Source: Ashinkailepas kermadecensis
Lineage: Eukaryota; Arthropoda; Thecostraca; Neolepadidae
Length of the DNA stretch: 64,000 nt
Assembly (NCBI GenBank): GCA_034440615.1
Contig: JAOTOM010005180.1
Coordinates: 1,076,501-1,140,500 of the forward strand
Direction of reading: 5' to 3'
The notes below the pieces were generated by a model. It did no database searches, was not told the origin of the DNA, and worked only from the letters and a program-made list of their open reading frames with translations. Shown here piece after piece: positions 35,640 to 46,646 of this stretch; position 1 is the stretch's first letter, and each line of letters starts with the position of its first letter. Position numbers and translations under genes: made by a program.

Positions 35640-36065
35640 AAAGGGGTTAGGCTCGCTTCAGTCACGTTTTTAGTTGCAAAAAAATGCTTTTTTTGTTCCT
35701 CAAGTTCTTTTGTTCTTCAAAAGCAGCTTAGGCTATGTTAGCTCAGAGTAGGTTTTTTAATTTAATAAGTTTTAGAACAAAAATTGTTTGATTTTTTTCC
35801 ATCTTTCAAGACTATTCTCTTACATTAGAAGTTAGGCTAGGTTAGTCTAGACTGTGTGGCTTTTTCCTTTTACTTAACATTATTTGGTATGCTATATGAT
35901 CGAACCCAAAGCTCCTTTTTTGGTGTTACTTTGTTTGCCAACTGAGAAACAAAAACTGGAGAGGAAATGAGTGGTAAGATCATGCTAACTACCTTTCGAA
36001 ATATGACATTCGGAAAAAAATCCAAGAGTTACAAAATTACTTGAAAGGAAAAATATATATTTACC
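35640..36065 (+). repeat. Dispersed TTAGG-associated repeat, copy 3
   Basis: AAAGCAGCTTAGGCTATGTT, GTTAGGCTAGGTTAG, GGTGTTACTTTGTTTGCCAAC, GAAATGAGTGGTAAGATCAT and AAATCCAAGAGTTACAAAA follow the family order. Confidence 0.65.
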
Positions 36066-36634
36066 TATGGTATTTATACATACCATAGGTATTGTGACCT
36101 GCAACTTTTGAGTATTTATTCCTTGTGGATTAATTAGCAGGACCAATGAGCTATAGAGTTAAATGATAACATATACTCTTAAGTGTTATGAGGATGAATG
36201 ATCAAAACCTGGTTGAAACATCTGAAGCCAATGCAACAAAGAATACCAAACAGTTCTTGATTTGTGTTTTCATTTGCTCAAATACCCCAGTTTTCAACTA
36301 CATTTTACAGAATAAGTTTATATTTCCATTGAACACAAAATCACTTGACAATCACAAAATCACTGTGATAGCACGCACTCATATACTATAAGACTAGGAG
36401 CTCCCCCAAGAAATCTGTCATAACCTGCTCGGACGGCACTCTCATTGCTGGTTTATAATTTACACTGCCACATTGCTGTTCCAGACATATAAAATATAGA
36501 AGTTTTTGCGAATTGTCCGCTTTCCTCTTAATGCTTCAACGGAATTTTTCAAATTCGCAAGAGGAGCCACACGTGAATGCGCACAATTGCATAACCATCC
36601 GGAGTTCATAACCGCGAGAGAGCAATGTTGTAAT
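36066..36634. other. No recognised gene
   Basis: AT-rich, with short ORFs lacking recognisable motifs. Confidence 0.4.
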
Positions 36635-36965
36635 CAGGGGTGGATCCAGGAATTGTCATAGTGCAGGCACTTGTCTGGAGGAGTGCCATTTCTTTGGAGC
36701 TGCGCCACTGCGAAAGCACCTGGGGCGGCGCCTTTGGCTGCACAATTCGAGGGGGTGGGTTGCCCTCGGCCCTTCACGAAGGGCGCCTTTCCTTCCAAGG
36801 GGTGCCTATTTCTTTCATAGGGGTGCCTCCGGCTGAAGAATTCGAGCGGGTTCACTGGAACCTTTTCAGGGAGCGTCTTTTCCCGGCCTGAGGGATGCCA
36901 CCTTCCACGTGGGGGGGGGGGGGGGCACATGCCCTCAGTGTCACACCCTTTATGGGCCCTGGTTA
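36635..36965 (+). mobile_element. GC-rich MITE copy with clear left terminus
   Basis: It starts CAGGGGTGGATCCAGGAATTG, and the family blocks CTTTCCTTCCAAGGGGTGCC, GGGTGCCTCCGGCTGAA and GCACATGCCCTCAGTGTC follow, with a G15 run at about 36911-36925. The right terminus is not recognisable. Confidence 0.6.
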
Positions 36966-37524
36966 TCATTGCATCGAAATGTGTCCCCGTAAAAAAGAAG
37001 CATGGGAAAGGTTATTGTATGTCCATATTTATTACAACCCAATATGCTTTTTTATATACTACCATCGTCCAATATTGTATGTTTTGCCTGCTACAAGAGG
37101 GAAACGTTTAACATACTTACAGCATTACTCTATGATGATTGTGAAATCGTGCCGAGCACATACGACATAAAGCTAGATGTTCATGGACAGTTATATGGAG
37201 TCATACTTGCTAATTTTGGCGGAACTTTTTGCTCCCAACATGTGATTTTTAACTTTGGTAAATCTGAAAACCAGACATTGAAAAAGAAGTTGCTGAATTC
37301 CAATTTTTTTCGGGGGGAGGCGGGGCTACCCCTCTATCCTGTGCAAACTTACCGCGTCCCTGGTTTGTCCCGCACCCCCACCAAATATCGAAACCGTGGC
37401 TGCACCCATGAACACAACTGAGGACCGAGCCGATTGATTAAGTCATGTATATTTTATGCACTCGCGTCCTTGCACTTCAGAAGCGACGATAGCCTTCCCT
37501 GTTTACATTTGACTATGGATCTTA
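36966..37524. other. No recognised gene
   Basis: A GGGGGGAGGCGGGGCTACCCC patch near 37310 resembles the G-rich MITE cores. The rest is unassigned. Confidence 0.4.
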
Positions 37525-38121
37525 TCAATACAAAGTTGAAACAAGACTGCAGCGTTCCTGCCAACTGTACTGTGACTGTAACTGAACTGTGACTATAACG
37601 CTCCCGCCATTTTTCGGGCTTTTCCCCGCATATGCAGATATCCCAGGCTCCATAGATAGCAGCAGCTTTGAGACTTTCGCAACATGAAGCGTTCTTTCTG
37701 GAAGCCTATAAAACTCCCTGTGCACATTTGCTGCCATGTCAACTTCGTGGGACTTTAACTGCAACACCTGCATCATGGTCGTAATATGCCTCCCATAGCG
37801 GTGGCTGACAGTCTGGTGAGATGCCAGCATGTAGTCTCTCTTCAATTGGTAGATCTAGTGCAATTGTCATTTCTTCTGCGAGGAGCCTTTTCAAAGTGAC
37901 AGAGCATCCTGAAGCTTTCCCTTGTGGTGCATTCGCATCAAGTGTCGTGCCAACTTGCTATGTTGTGTCATACAAAAAGTGCGCACGTTTGTCTTGTCCC
38001 ACTTTCTTCTTTCCCCATTGTTCATCATTTGCACGTGCATTTCGCCACTTGAGTCTTCCCGGTACGTTGTAGTAGGTCCATGCATTCCCCGCTGTTCGAG
38101 AGTTAATCGGGAAAAGAACAA
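37525..38121 (-). pseudogene. Broken zinc-finger/tyrosine-recombinase-like gene (Crypton-like?)
   Basis: The minus strand first encodes a C2H2-type fragment: TFCMTQHSKLARHLMRMHHK, then LQDALSL and a stop. After about 60 bases with further stops, a second open stretch reads GRHITTMMQVLQLKSHEVDM, AANVHREFYRLPERTLHVAK and VSKLLLSMEPG. The order of a LARHL..H finger and a C-terminal H...VHREFYRLPE..L.LAKVSKLL block is one I recall from long uncharacterised proteins of fish and invertebrates, whose C-terminal block looks like the His/Tyr part of a tyrosine recombinase. Most of the middle (several hundred residues expected) is absent, and the LGH motif expected before VHREFYR is deleted. It is therefore an internally deleted, non-functional copy. 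Family assignment rests on motif memory only. Confidence 0.45.
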
Positions 38122-38489
38122 AATTGAATCAGAATGTCGCTAATGAAGACAGAATGCAGACTTCAACCGAATATTATCATACGCTGCTTTTCGTTCCATT
38201 TCGGCGAAACGCTCTGATGAGAAATCGCTCCACGTAAGGATACTGGTAAAATAAACTGCGTGGTGCGCGGATTGACCTTCAATGTCGGTTAAATGTGTGG
38301 GCTTGCACTTGAATGGGCGCAATATGGGCGTTCCTGTTGACAGCATGTCAACCGATTAGCGGGTGTGAGGAGTCCACAACTGCACACATGCTCAAGTGAA
38401 TATCCCGCTGGAGTACTGTTGCCAGTTTAAACTGCCTGTTGCCTGTTGCCACCCGTTGCGTGGCCACATGGATGCGTGTTTGTAGGGAC
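38122..38489. other. No recognised gene
   Basis: It may contain more of the decayed minus-strand copy above, but I cannot align any motif. Confidence 0.3.
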
Positions 38490-39345
38490 AAACGCTGCCA
38501 AGCGAGAACTGTCAGACTAGGCACCTACGCAGAGGAGCCATCTTTACTGAGAATCCCAAACACGATGATGGAAGTCTGGGCTCCAAGCAGGCTACATCAC
38601 GAGTACGAAGGTGTCCCGATTTATATTTTGCTGGTTCTCTTGAAACCTTGCAAAGGCGTAGCATATACATTCACTGATAGCCTTTTTTCTTCACCGCCCA
38701 ACAAAATGACCAAGGCCAAGGACGTGACGTTCGAATCTACTGGTGATATGATACTCATCTTCAATCACTCGCCATATATTTTTGAATATGCTACTTATCT
38801 AGGCACCACGGTCAAACATACCGTATCATGAACCAATGGTGACACTGAGGACGATCCTGGTGCAGATCACTGCACATGGGTAGCATTCTCCTACAGTGCG
38901 TAGCATCCTAGCGTCCAGCGAGTAACGTCCTATTCTATCCTCCAAGGCACCATGAAGAGCAGAGATGGCCTACATCCGAGAAAACGTGCCGTTGGAAGTC
39001 TGGCCTCCTGCTGACTGCGGCACAAATACCATGAGAATGTGGTACATGGATTTGTGATAAAAATTCGGACAGGTCTCCGGCCCCAGTACATCACCGTGGG
39101 GGATGGGATCGCATGCGAGTGCCTGCTAAATGAAGACCTGTTGCGTGACATGCATGAAAGTCTGCATATGCACGGGCAAATGCTCTCAAGCGAGAACCGT
39201 CAACTTAAACACCCACGAAGGGAGGACCAGTCTTCAATGAGAACCACCAACTCGATAGGGGAAGTCTGAAACCCAGAATCTCCACCTCCAGAAACACGTA
39301 CCATTGGAAATCAGGTGCCCCAAGCAGGTTGTGACACACGCCAGA
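38490..39345. repeat. Diverged ~115-150 bp segments repeated three times
   Basis: GAGAACTGTCAGACTAGGCACC near 38507 matches GAGAACCGTCAACTTAAACACC near 39192. TGGAAGTCTGGGCTCCAAGCAGG, CCGTTGGAAGTCTGGCCTCC and CCATTGGAAATCAGGTGCCCC mark three related blocks at ~38570, ~38990 and ~39302. They look like a worn repeat of unknown type. Confidence 0.5.
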
Positions 39346-39539
39346 AGATAGCAGGTAGAATGGTCGCCAGAACCCCGCGAAATCACCTGCGCCCGGACAA
39401 CGCGATGCAAGATCGCATTCAAGCATCCGCTCAGTGAAAATATATCGCGTGCAACGCATAGGACAGCCTTTCGAGCTATCAAGGACATTCTAGCTCTAAA
39501 ACTGGTTCTCAGTATTCCTCACAACCATCGATAGCCCTT

Positions 39540-41190
39540 ATGGATCCTTTATATCGCCAGGGGCCCTCTCCAACTGTTAGGCCCCTTCCCACTCCTTGAT
39601 AGCCTTTCTAATTTCAAGGGCTTTCTAGCCCTGACGCGGGCCCTCGGTATTCCTTGCAACCATCGTTAGCCTTGGGGACTCTCCTTAGCTCCCGGAGAGC
39701 TCTGTTAGCCCCCAAGGGCCCTCTCAAGCTGCTAGGGGCCATTCCCAGTTATCGACAACTATTGTGGTTTCAAAAATATTATAGGCCCTCAAGGTCATCT
39801 GAGGCTGGTCCACAATATTCCTCACAGCAATCGCCAGCTAACAGCGATTAAAAAAAATATAATCAGGTAACCGTGTTCATCCATTACGGGCCGCTCTCAA
39901 CCTCAGGAAAATCCCAGTCCAGCCTCCTCTGAATCTAAGAGACCCTCTTCATCTATCAGGACTCTCTCCTGCCATTAGGGGCCACCACAGTCCTCAATAG
40001 TCCTGTCCAGCTATCATCTCGGAGGAATTCCAGCTCTGAGATGGGCCCTCACTTGTCCTCTTCAGCTCTTAGGGGTCCTGTTCAGCCTTCGGTGGCCCCT
40101 TCGAACCCAAGAGCATCACAGCCCTATCTGGCCCTTAGGCGTTCTGTTTATTCCTCAGCTGTTGGGGCCCTATTTCGGCTGAGTCTGCGTTTTCCAGCTG
40201 GCATGGGCATTCCAGCTCACGGACGGGCCCTTTCTTGTCTTCACGGACCTTGTCAGCCCTCAGAGTAGAGGTCTTCAGGTCTCAAGGGCCCCTTTTGCAC
40301 AAGCTGTTAGATGCGTTTTAATTTTTCCTGGGATATATTTATGCCCATCAGGGCGGTCGTCTGGAGGGCCCCATCGGACTCGCCAGAGTGCGGCTGCCCC
40401 TTCACCCTTTGGAAACCATGCTGCTTATTAGAAACCCAGTGCCCTTCCATGGGCTTAGAAACCCTCTACGTAGCACCGGGAACCCTCCTCGTCTGCCCGG
40501 ATCGTCTCAGATGGCCTCCGCAGCTTGGGGGCCTCTTTATCGGTCTGAGGTCCGCTGTCAGCTCTGAGCCCCTCTCGATCAGCTTGAGCCAAAGGCGACC
40601 CGGAGGCCCTGCACGTTCTGCCGAGGTCCACCTCCGTCGGCTCAGGGACCCTCTTTCACGGCTCAGAACGCTCTCCGTTCGGTCGGAATTCCCTCCTTCA
40701 AAAGTTTAGGCCTTCTCCATCACGCAAGGGGCTATGTGGTTTCGGCCCCATCGACCCAGGGGCGTTCATGCCGGCTCCAGGCCCTCTCCAACGGCCCAGG
40801 GTCCTCCCATCGGGGCCCAGGGTCATCTCCGTCGGGGCAGGGGCCCTCCTTAGCGATCTAGGGCCCTCCCCGTCAACCCGGAGGCCCTTCCAATGATCCG
40901 GGTCCCCGTCCGTCGATCTAGAAGCCCTTTGCGTTAGCCCAGCCAAGTGTCCTCAACATCTTCTCGAGGGCACTCACCGTTGACTCGGAGTCCTCTTCAT
41001 CGGCTTGGGACCATCTACGTCACCCTGGAGCCCCTTTCGTCTGTCCAGGGGCCCTTCACGTCGGCCCAGGGCCCTTGCGGGCCCCCTGCACTGACGCCTT
41101 GAGGTACCCTCGTGGGCCCCTCAAGGCGGTCGCATGGAGGGTTCCCTCCGACCCTCCATGGGGCCTGCCCGTTAGACCCCCCTGGCCACT
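39540..41190. repeat. Degenerate ~20-21 bp GC-rich minisatellite
   Basis: Units of the form CCAGGGCCCTCCCCGTCGAT follow one another for about 1.6 kb with heavy divergence. The clearest run is at 40790-40940, where CCAGGGTCCTCCCATCGGGG, CCAGGGTCATCTCCGTCGGG and CTAGGGCCCTCCCCGTCAAC are successive units. Frames through it give proline/arginine-rich ORFs that are unlikely to be proteins. Confidence 0.7.
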
Positions 41191-41529
41191 AAGGGCAGTT
41201 GCCAATTTTGTGGAGAAACAAAACGCAGCTATGATGTCCAAAATAGAGAAACAGAATGAGACCATGGAGACCCTTACGCCAAAACAAAACGAAGAAACAA
41301 TGTTACAAGCGAAAGCACAAATGGACAGTGACGGATCCACAGATGGAGGCGTGAGGTCATGCCCCCCCCCCCCCTGGTGGCACCGAAGTGGCCCACGCGG
41401 TCCGTTCACCGACGGATCCAGGATTTGGTTAATGGGCCAGAGAGAATATTGGTGAACCCTGGATCTTAGTGCCTCAGCTCTCTCGCCGGTTAGTGTCCTT
41501 TATGAAGTATGTTGGAAAATTTGTAATAT
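41191..41529. other. Unassigned; possible MITE edge
   Basis: A C14 run near 41360 lies between GACGGATCCACAGATGG and GACGGATCCAGGATTTGG, which resemble MITE termini. No element could be closed. Confidence 0.35.
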
Positions 41530-41905
41530 TTTTTTAATTTAAAAAGGGAACTTGTTTTTCTTCAAAAGCAGTTTATGGTAGGTTAGCTTAGGTTAAGCCA
41601 GGCTTTTTCTTAATCTGGAAAATTTTAAGAAAACAAATTGTTTGAATATCGTCAATTTGTATTTTTGATATTTTTGCTTCTCTAAAGGGAAGCTCAGGCT
41701 AGGTTGAGCTAGCCTATGTTACATTTATATTTTTTGAAACATTACTTTTTATACTATGTTACCTAATTCAAAGCCGCTTTTCTGGTCTTATTTTTCTCAC
41801 AAACTGAAAAGTAAGCATTGGCACAGAATGAGTGGTCCTATCATCTTAGTCACATTCATAAACATTGCATTGGAAGGATAACTTCCAAGAATTAATAAAA
41901 CACTT
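41530..41905 (+). repeat. Dispersed TTAGG-associated repeat, copy 4
   Basis: AGGTTAGCTTAGGTTAAGCC, then TTACCTAATTCAAAGCCGC, GAGTGGTCCTATCATCTTAG, TCACATTCATAAACATTGC and ATTGGAAGGATAACTTCCAA keep the family order well. Confidence 0.7.
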
Positions 41906-43004
41906 TAACACGCGCATTGGAGGGGAGCGAAATCCGCCCACCCCTCCGGTTTTCCGTACATAACTGCAGATGATTTTACCGGTCGATATACGTGATTTTC
42001 TGCGTACTTGCTTAGAAATGACCGGCACGTCGTTTAAAGCAAGAAAAATGGAAATCGGCTGAACATTTTTGGAGTTAGGGGCCGTTAAAGTAAACAAAAA
42101 TTCGTAGCGCCAGACCACAAAAATCGGCGCTGATGCGCTTCCCGTATATTCGCAAAAGGGAAGTGTTCTTGGCAACACTAGCGACTTGTTTGATGTATAT
42201 TGATATGCTATATAGTTTCAAGGTCATGTTAGGTCACCAAGGTCAAGTCAGGTCACGTTCATGACAGGTTAATGGAACCAAACTTGGTCAACTGGAATGT
42301 TGTCATAAATGCACTACTGTTTGTCATTTGTACTGTTTGTCATTGCGTTTCCATACTTTATTCATGTACTTCACTCCTTCCTTCGCGAAGTCGATTGCGC
42401 CGAGCTGCCCGACGGAGCAGTCGGGCGGGCGGCCCGGTTCCGGTAGCTGGAACAGGTAACTGACCTGATAAAGTGCTGCTATATAGGTGACCTGAGGTCA
42501 AGTGTTGGGTCTAGCATCTGTATTGCATCATTAGTAATGGTCAAAACATCATTGATGCCCATTTTTGAGCATTTAAACACAATGACAGCGATTCATAACA
42601 ATGAGAAGCCAAGCCACGCAAAACAAGAAAATTTTGACAAATGTGACCTCATTTGACCTTGAAGATATTGACCTAAGGTCATGAAATGTGCACACAATAG
42701 AGTTCACTACCGTACCCATCCACCTGGCGAATTTCGTTCCTCCAGCTTTAATAGGAGCCGAGATCTTAGGGGGGGGGGCGGAATCCGCCTCCCCCCCCCT
42801 CCAGTGCGCGTAATTTTCAGAGCCCCTTCAGGGCGCGTGTTAAAGCACAACTTTACCAGCAAAACATGTGATTCATTCATCCTGTGTACAACCTAAACGA
42901 CAATAATACTGTTGTTAAAACCACCTGCTGTACAAAAAGTGCGAACCATGCCCCGGCAGAGATGTGGGCAACCATCAGAATAGGTTTCGGACAAAAATGT
43001 TCTA
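41906..43004. other. No recognised gene; G-rich patches
   Basis: Several AAGGTCAxGTCAGGTCA phrases occur near 42215-42260 and 42480-42680. A G10-C8 G-rich patch at 42765-42805 (GGGGGGGGGGCGGAATCCGCC) resembles MITE cores. No gene was found. Confidence 0.4.
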
Positions 43005-43265
43005 TTTCATTTCCGTGAGAAAAAATGTGCATGGAAGGTTAGGCTAGGTTAGGTTAGGTTATGTTGCATTTTTCCTCATTTTGAATATTACTTTTCATGC
43101 TATATTACCCAACTCCAAGCTCCTTCATGGGTGTTATTTTGTCTCCCAACTGAAAAGTATGGATTGGCAGAGGAAATGAGTGGTCACATCACAATCATGT
43201 TAAGCACATGCATGGACATTAGAAAAAGAAATTCCAAGAAATAAAAAATACATTGAGCTGAAAAT
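43005..43265 (+). repeat. Dispersed TTAGG-associated repeat, copy 5
   Basis: GGTTAGGCTAGGTTAGGTTAGG at about 43036 is followed by ATTACCCAACTCCAAGCTCC, GGTGTTATTTTGTCTCCCAAC, GAGTGGTCACATCACAATC and AAATTCCAAGAA. Confidence 0.7.
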
Positions 43266-43857
43266 TTACCTATGTAGGTACCTATCTACCTGTCACAATC
43301 ATGATCAGCTTCCCAAATCACCAGTTCCAGTACAATTCCATTTAAACATCAACCACCGAACCAGGTGATGGCAGCACTACTGATATCCTGCAATCTGTCG
43401 CAATAAGCCTATCACATCACGTCACGTCAGTTTCTCACAATTCCGTGTACTTAACATGATTTTCCGCTTGCCATCAGTTCACATGCGGCCTCCTTATAGG
43501 TAGGTAGCATGGTCCATGCTTTTTGCGATTCCTTTTCAGGTTGCTGCCTTGCCCTCAAACGCACAGCCATCACAATTGTCACCACACTATACGTTATCCC
43601 GTGTCCGTGAATCCAATATCATTGACTATCGTTTTGTAATGTTCGTAAGATCGAAGGCCAGCCCGTGCAAACCCGACACAAAAATTCAAACAGGCCGGCG
43701 CCAAACTGTCACCCAGTGATGATCGAAATAGTTGTGACGGTCGATACCGGTGAGACCGGTAGCCACCTAGCGGTGTGAACGTGCACTGCAGGTTGGTGCG
43801 TGGCAAGCAGAGCAGTGCCGCCGGACCGGGCGAGCATCATGGCAGCGTTATGTGTGG
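43266..43857. other. No recognised gene
   Basis: Short ORFs only. A GGTACCTATCTACCTG phrase is the sole notable repeat. Confidence 0.4.
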
Positions 43858-43865
43858 GCTGGAAG

Positions 43866-44264
43866 CAATGGCGCAACCAGGATTTCAGTTCGGGGGGCAG
43901 GGTTGGAGAGCGGGCCCCCTCGCAAGCGGGCCCCCTCATGTTTTTAAAAAGTCTGCGGAAAACATGCACTTACTTTTGAGCGGGCCCCTATGTTCGTAAA
44001 ACTTCGCAGAAATAAAAGCACTTTTCCTTTATCAGGGGCCCCGGTTCGAGGCGGGCCCTGGTTAAAACGGGGCCCCAGATTTTCAGTTGGTTCAAAGGGC
44101 CCCTGATTCGAGCACAGATCCGCTTCGCGGGCCCTAGCCAGGGCTCTGAGTAGGGTGGCCCACTCCGAGCCAGGGGCCCGCTTCGCGGGCCACTGGCTCG
44201 GAGCGGGCCCCAAAAAAATGTCGGGGGGGGGGGCATGGCCCCTTGGCCCCTGGTTGCGCTACTG
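43866..44264. mobile_element. hAT-type MITE, copy 2, with exact 8 bp target duplication
   Basis: It is nearly identical to 31376-31779, with a left end CAATGGCGCAACCAGG (one change in the terminus) and right end CCTGGTTGCGCTACTG. It is flanked by GCTGGAAG at 43858-43865 and 44265-44272. Different duplicated octamers at the two loci show independent insertions. Confidence 0.9.
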
Positions 44265-44409
44265 GCTGGAAGGATACTAGATAAGTTGAGTTAAGCAGAG
44301 ATATTGAGTAGGCTTGTCCTACAAGAGTGAAGAATAAACATTACGTTTCAGTAGTGTCAGCTGATGATTGGCCCTCCACTGTGAAGATCGCCAATGTCAT
44401 TCGAGCCAC
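44265..44409. other. Spacer before the large palindrome
   Basis: It contains the right-hand target duplication of the MITE and unassigned sequence. Confidence 0.4.
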
Positions 44410-46505
44410 CCCTAGTGAAAAAGTCCTACAGGATTCTCAGAAAATCCCCACGATCCTACAGGATCCTGTACATTTCCGCAGACACTCCTGCACAGACATG
44501 CGATCCTGCAGGACAACCCTGCAGGATTTGAGAAATATAGAAAGCTGTCCTACAGGATTGTAATGTCGTGCATGACTGTCCTGCAGGATTCCAATGACAT
44601 GCATGACTGTCCTGCAGGATTTTACAGATATATATTCAGGTCCGTCTTAAAGGTTTGATGTGATGCAGTTATCAGTGACATATCTGGGGAGGGGAGCTGG
44701 GAGCATGTGCTCCCACCCCATGGAAGCTGGCGCCCCTTCGGCCGGGAAGAGGCGCCCCTCCGAGAAGGTTTGAGTGCATGGCTACTGTACATGATCATGT
44801 GGTTTATTGTGCAGAATTCTGACAATAATCATGCAAGATCCTTCACAAAACCATGAAGGGTCATGTACAATTCAGGTACAGGATGCTGTGTGATTCACAT
44901 GCAGGATCCAGTAAAATTTATGTGCAGGATCCAGCAAAATTTATGTGCAGGATCCTGTAGGATTTATGTTCAGGAACGTGCAGGATTTATGTTCAGGACC
45001 CTATAGGATTTATATGCAGGACACCACAGGATCCTGTAGGCTCCCATTCAATTTCTATGCAGGACCCTGCAGGATGGTCATGGATCCAACAGGATTAGTG
45101 TAAAGAATCCTGCAGGACAGCCCTGGATGCGACAGGATTTATCCTGCAGGATTTATGTGCAGGATCATGCAGGACAGCCCTGGATCTGACAGGATTTATG
45201 TGAAGGGTTCTGCAGGATTTATGTGCATGATCCTGCAGGACAGCCCTGGATGTACTGGATTTATGTGACAGATCATGCAGGATCCTACAGGACAGTTGTG
45301 GTGTAGTGGAGCGCGAGTGAGAGCACCAGCATGCTTGCCGGTCGACTGCTGTGCGCGAGTGCTGCCATCTATTAGACGATGTGGTGTACTTAAGGTTCAC
45401 CCTTTGATGTAAGATGACAGTGTCATTAATCGTGCTTAACCATGTCAATTATTGCTTGTTTCTCTGCTTATCTCTAATGCTCTGTGTCCATGTAGCCATC
45501 TGCCATAATAGCTGTCTACTTCACTCAACTGACTCACCTGTACGCTTTCACAAATGCATGTACTTTCTGACATCTTCGTTCTTCAATGTAATAACTAGGT
45601 TTCAGGCTTCAACAGTTCGGTTACCTATTGTGCCGGCATGCCGCTGAATAAAATAACGTAAAATTCCTTAACGTAAATGTCCACTTGCCCAATCACACAC
45701 GCTCGCTTTATAGACAGACAGGTAACGTACTCGCTTTAAAGGCGGCGCAAATGACCTTCATGGTCCGGCACGCCTAAAAAAAATAACTCCCCCCTCCCCC
45801 CCGCTGAATAAATGTCCCATCTCGTGTCTCTGGGATCATCTCTCTGGAGGTCGACCACGCTGAGGTGGAGGTGCCGATCAGATAGCACACTTCATGGGTG
45901 TCAATTGGCAACAGTACCTCCCTGGCTTCAGACTAACCAGCATTACCTCTCCTCCGTTACCTGAACACTACCACGGTACCTCTCATCCATTACCGGCCAT
46001 CACCATGGTACCTCTTCTCCCTGGTGGTTTTCCCAGATCCTACGCCTGCCCACGCACCTAGGCGCTGCAGTGGATCTGGCAGGATTTATGTGCAGGATCA
46101 TGCAGGACAGTCCTGGATATGACAGGATTTATGTGAAGGATTCTGCAGGATTTATGCGCCAGATCCTGCAGGACAGCCCTAGATCCTACAGGATGTATGT
46201 GAAGGATCCTGCAAGATTTATGTGAAGGATCCTGCAGGATTTATGTGAAGGATCCTGCATGATTTATATGAAGGATCATGCAGAACAGTTCTGAATCCGA
46301 CAGGATCTATGTGAAGGATCCTGCAGGACCCTGCAGGATTTATATGCAGGATCCTGCAGTATTTATGTGCAGGATCTCATAGGATTTTTGTGCAGGATCC
46401 TGTAGTATCCTTGAATCAATATCTCACACAGAATCCTGCAGGATCCTTCAAGACGCTGTCCTGCACAATTGTGCCGGACAATCCTGTAGGATTTTTCCAC
46501 TAGGG
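44410..46505 (+). mobile_element. CCTGCAGG-repeat foldback element, left copy
   Basis: The ends are inverted repeats: CCCTAGTGAAAAAGTCCTAC at the left and the complement-type TAGGATTTTTCCACTAGGG at the right. Both flanks of the interior consist of 20-30 bp units such as GGATCCTGCAGGATTTATGT, rich in the palindromes CCTGCAGG and GGATCC. A GC-rich MITE piece (about 44680-44790) and a non-repetitive core (45290-46080) are embedded. An inverted copy of the whole occupies 46647-48697. No transposase was found and no target duplication is evident. Confidence 0.75.
45290..46080 (+). other. Non-repetitive core of the left copy
   Basis: Between the CCTGCAGG arms lies ordinary-complexity sequence from GTGTAGTGGAGCGCGAGTG to GCACCTAGGCGCTGCAGTGG. 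It is shared with 47085-47690 in reverse. An extra ~170 bp (45648-45820), bounded by GCTGAATAAA at both sides, is absent from the right copy. The core might be a solo LTR or another insertion, but I see no diagnostic ends or ORF. Confidence 0.5.
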
Positions 46506-46646
46506 ACTGTTCTGGCTGTTTCAGAACCACGTATTTTACCTGACATATTGAGTGTCTGCATGACTGATTAAGCTCTTAATGAATTATTCGTTGGTCTTTT
46601 GGGCAGGTCGCTGTCCCGCACTTGAAATCTCCTAGACCAGTATCTG
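46506..46646. other. 141 bp spacer at the centre of the palindrome
   Basis: Unique sequence separates the two inverted copies. It contains no CCTGCAGG units. Confidence 0.6.

Noticed and set aside
39654..41455. Proline/arginine-rich ORFs in the 39.5-41.4 kb region as genes
   Set aside because: They follow the minisatellite, have no domains, and overlap in several frames.
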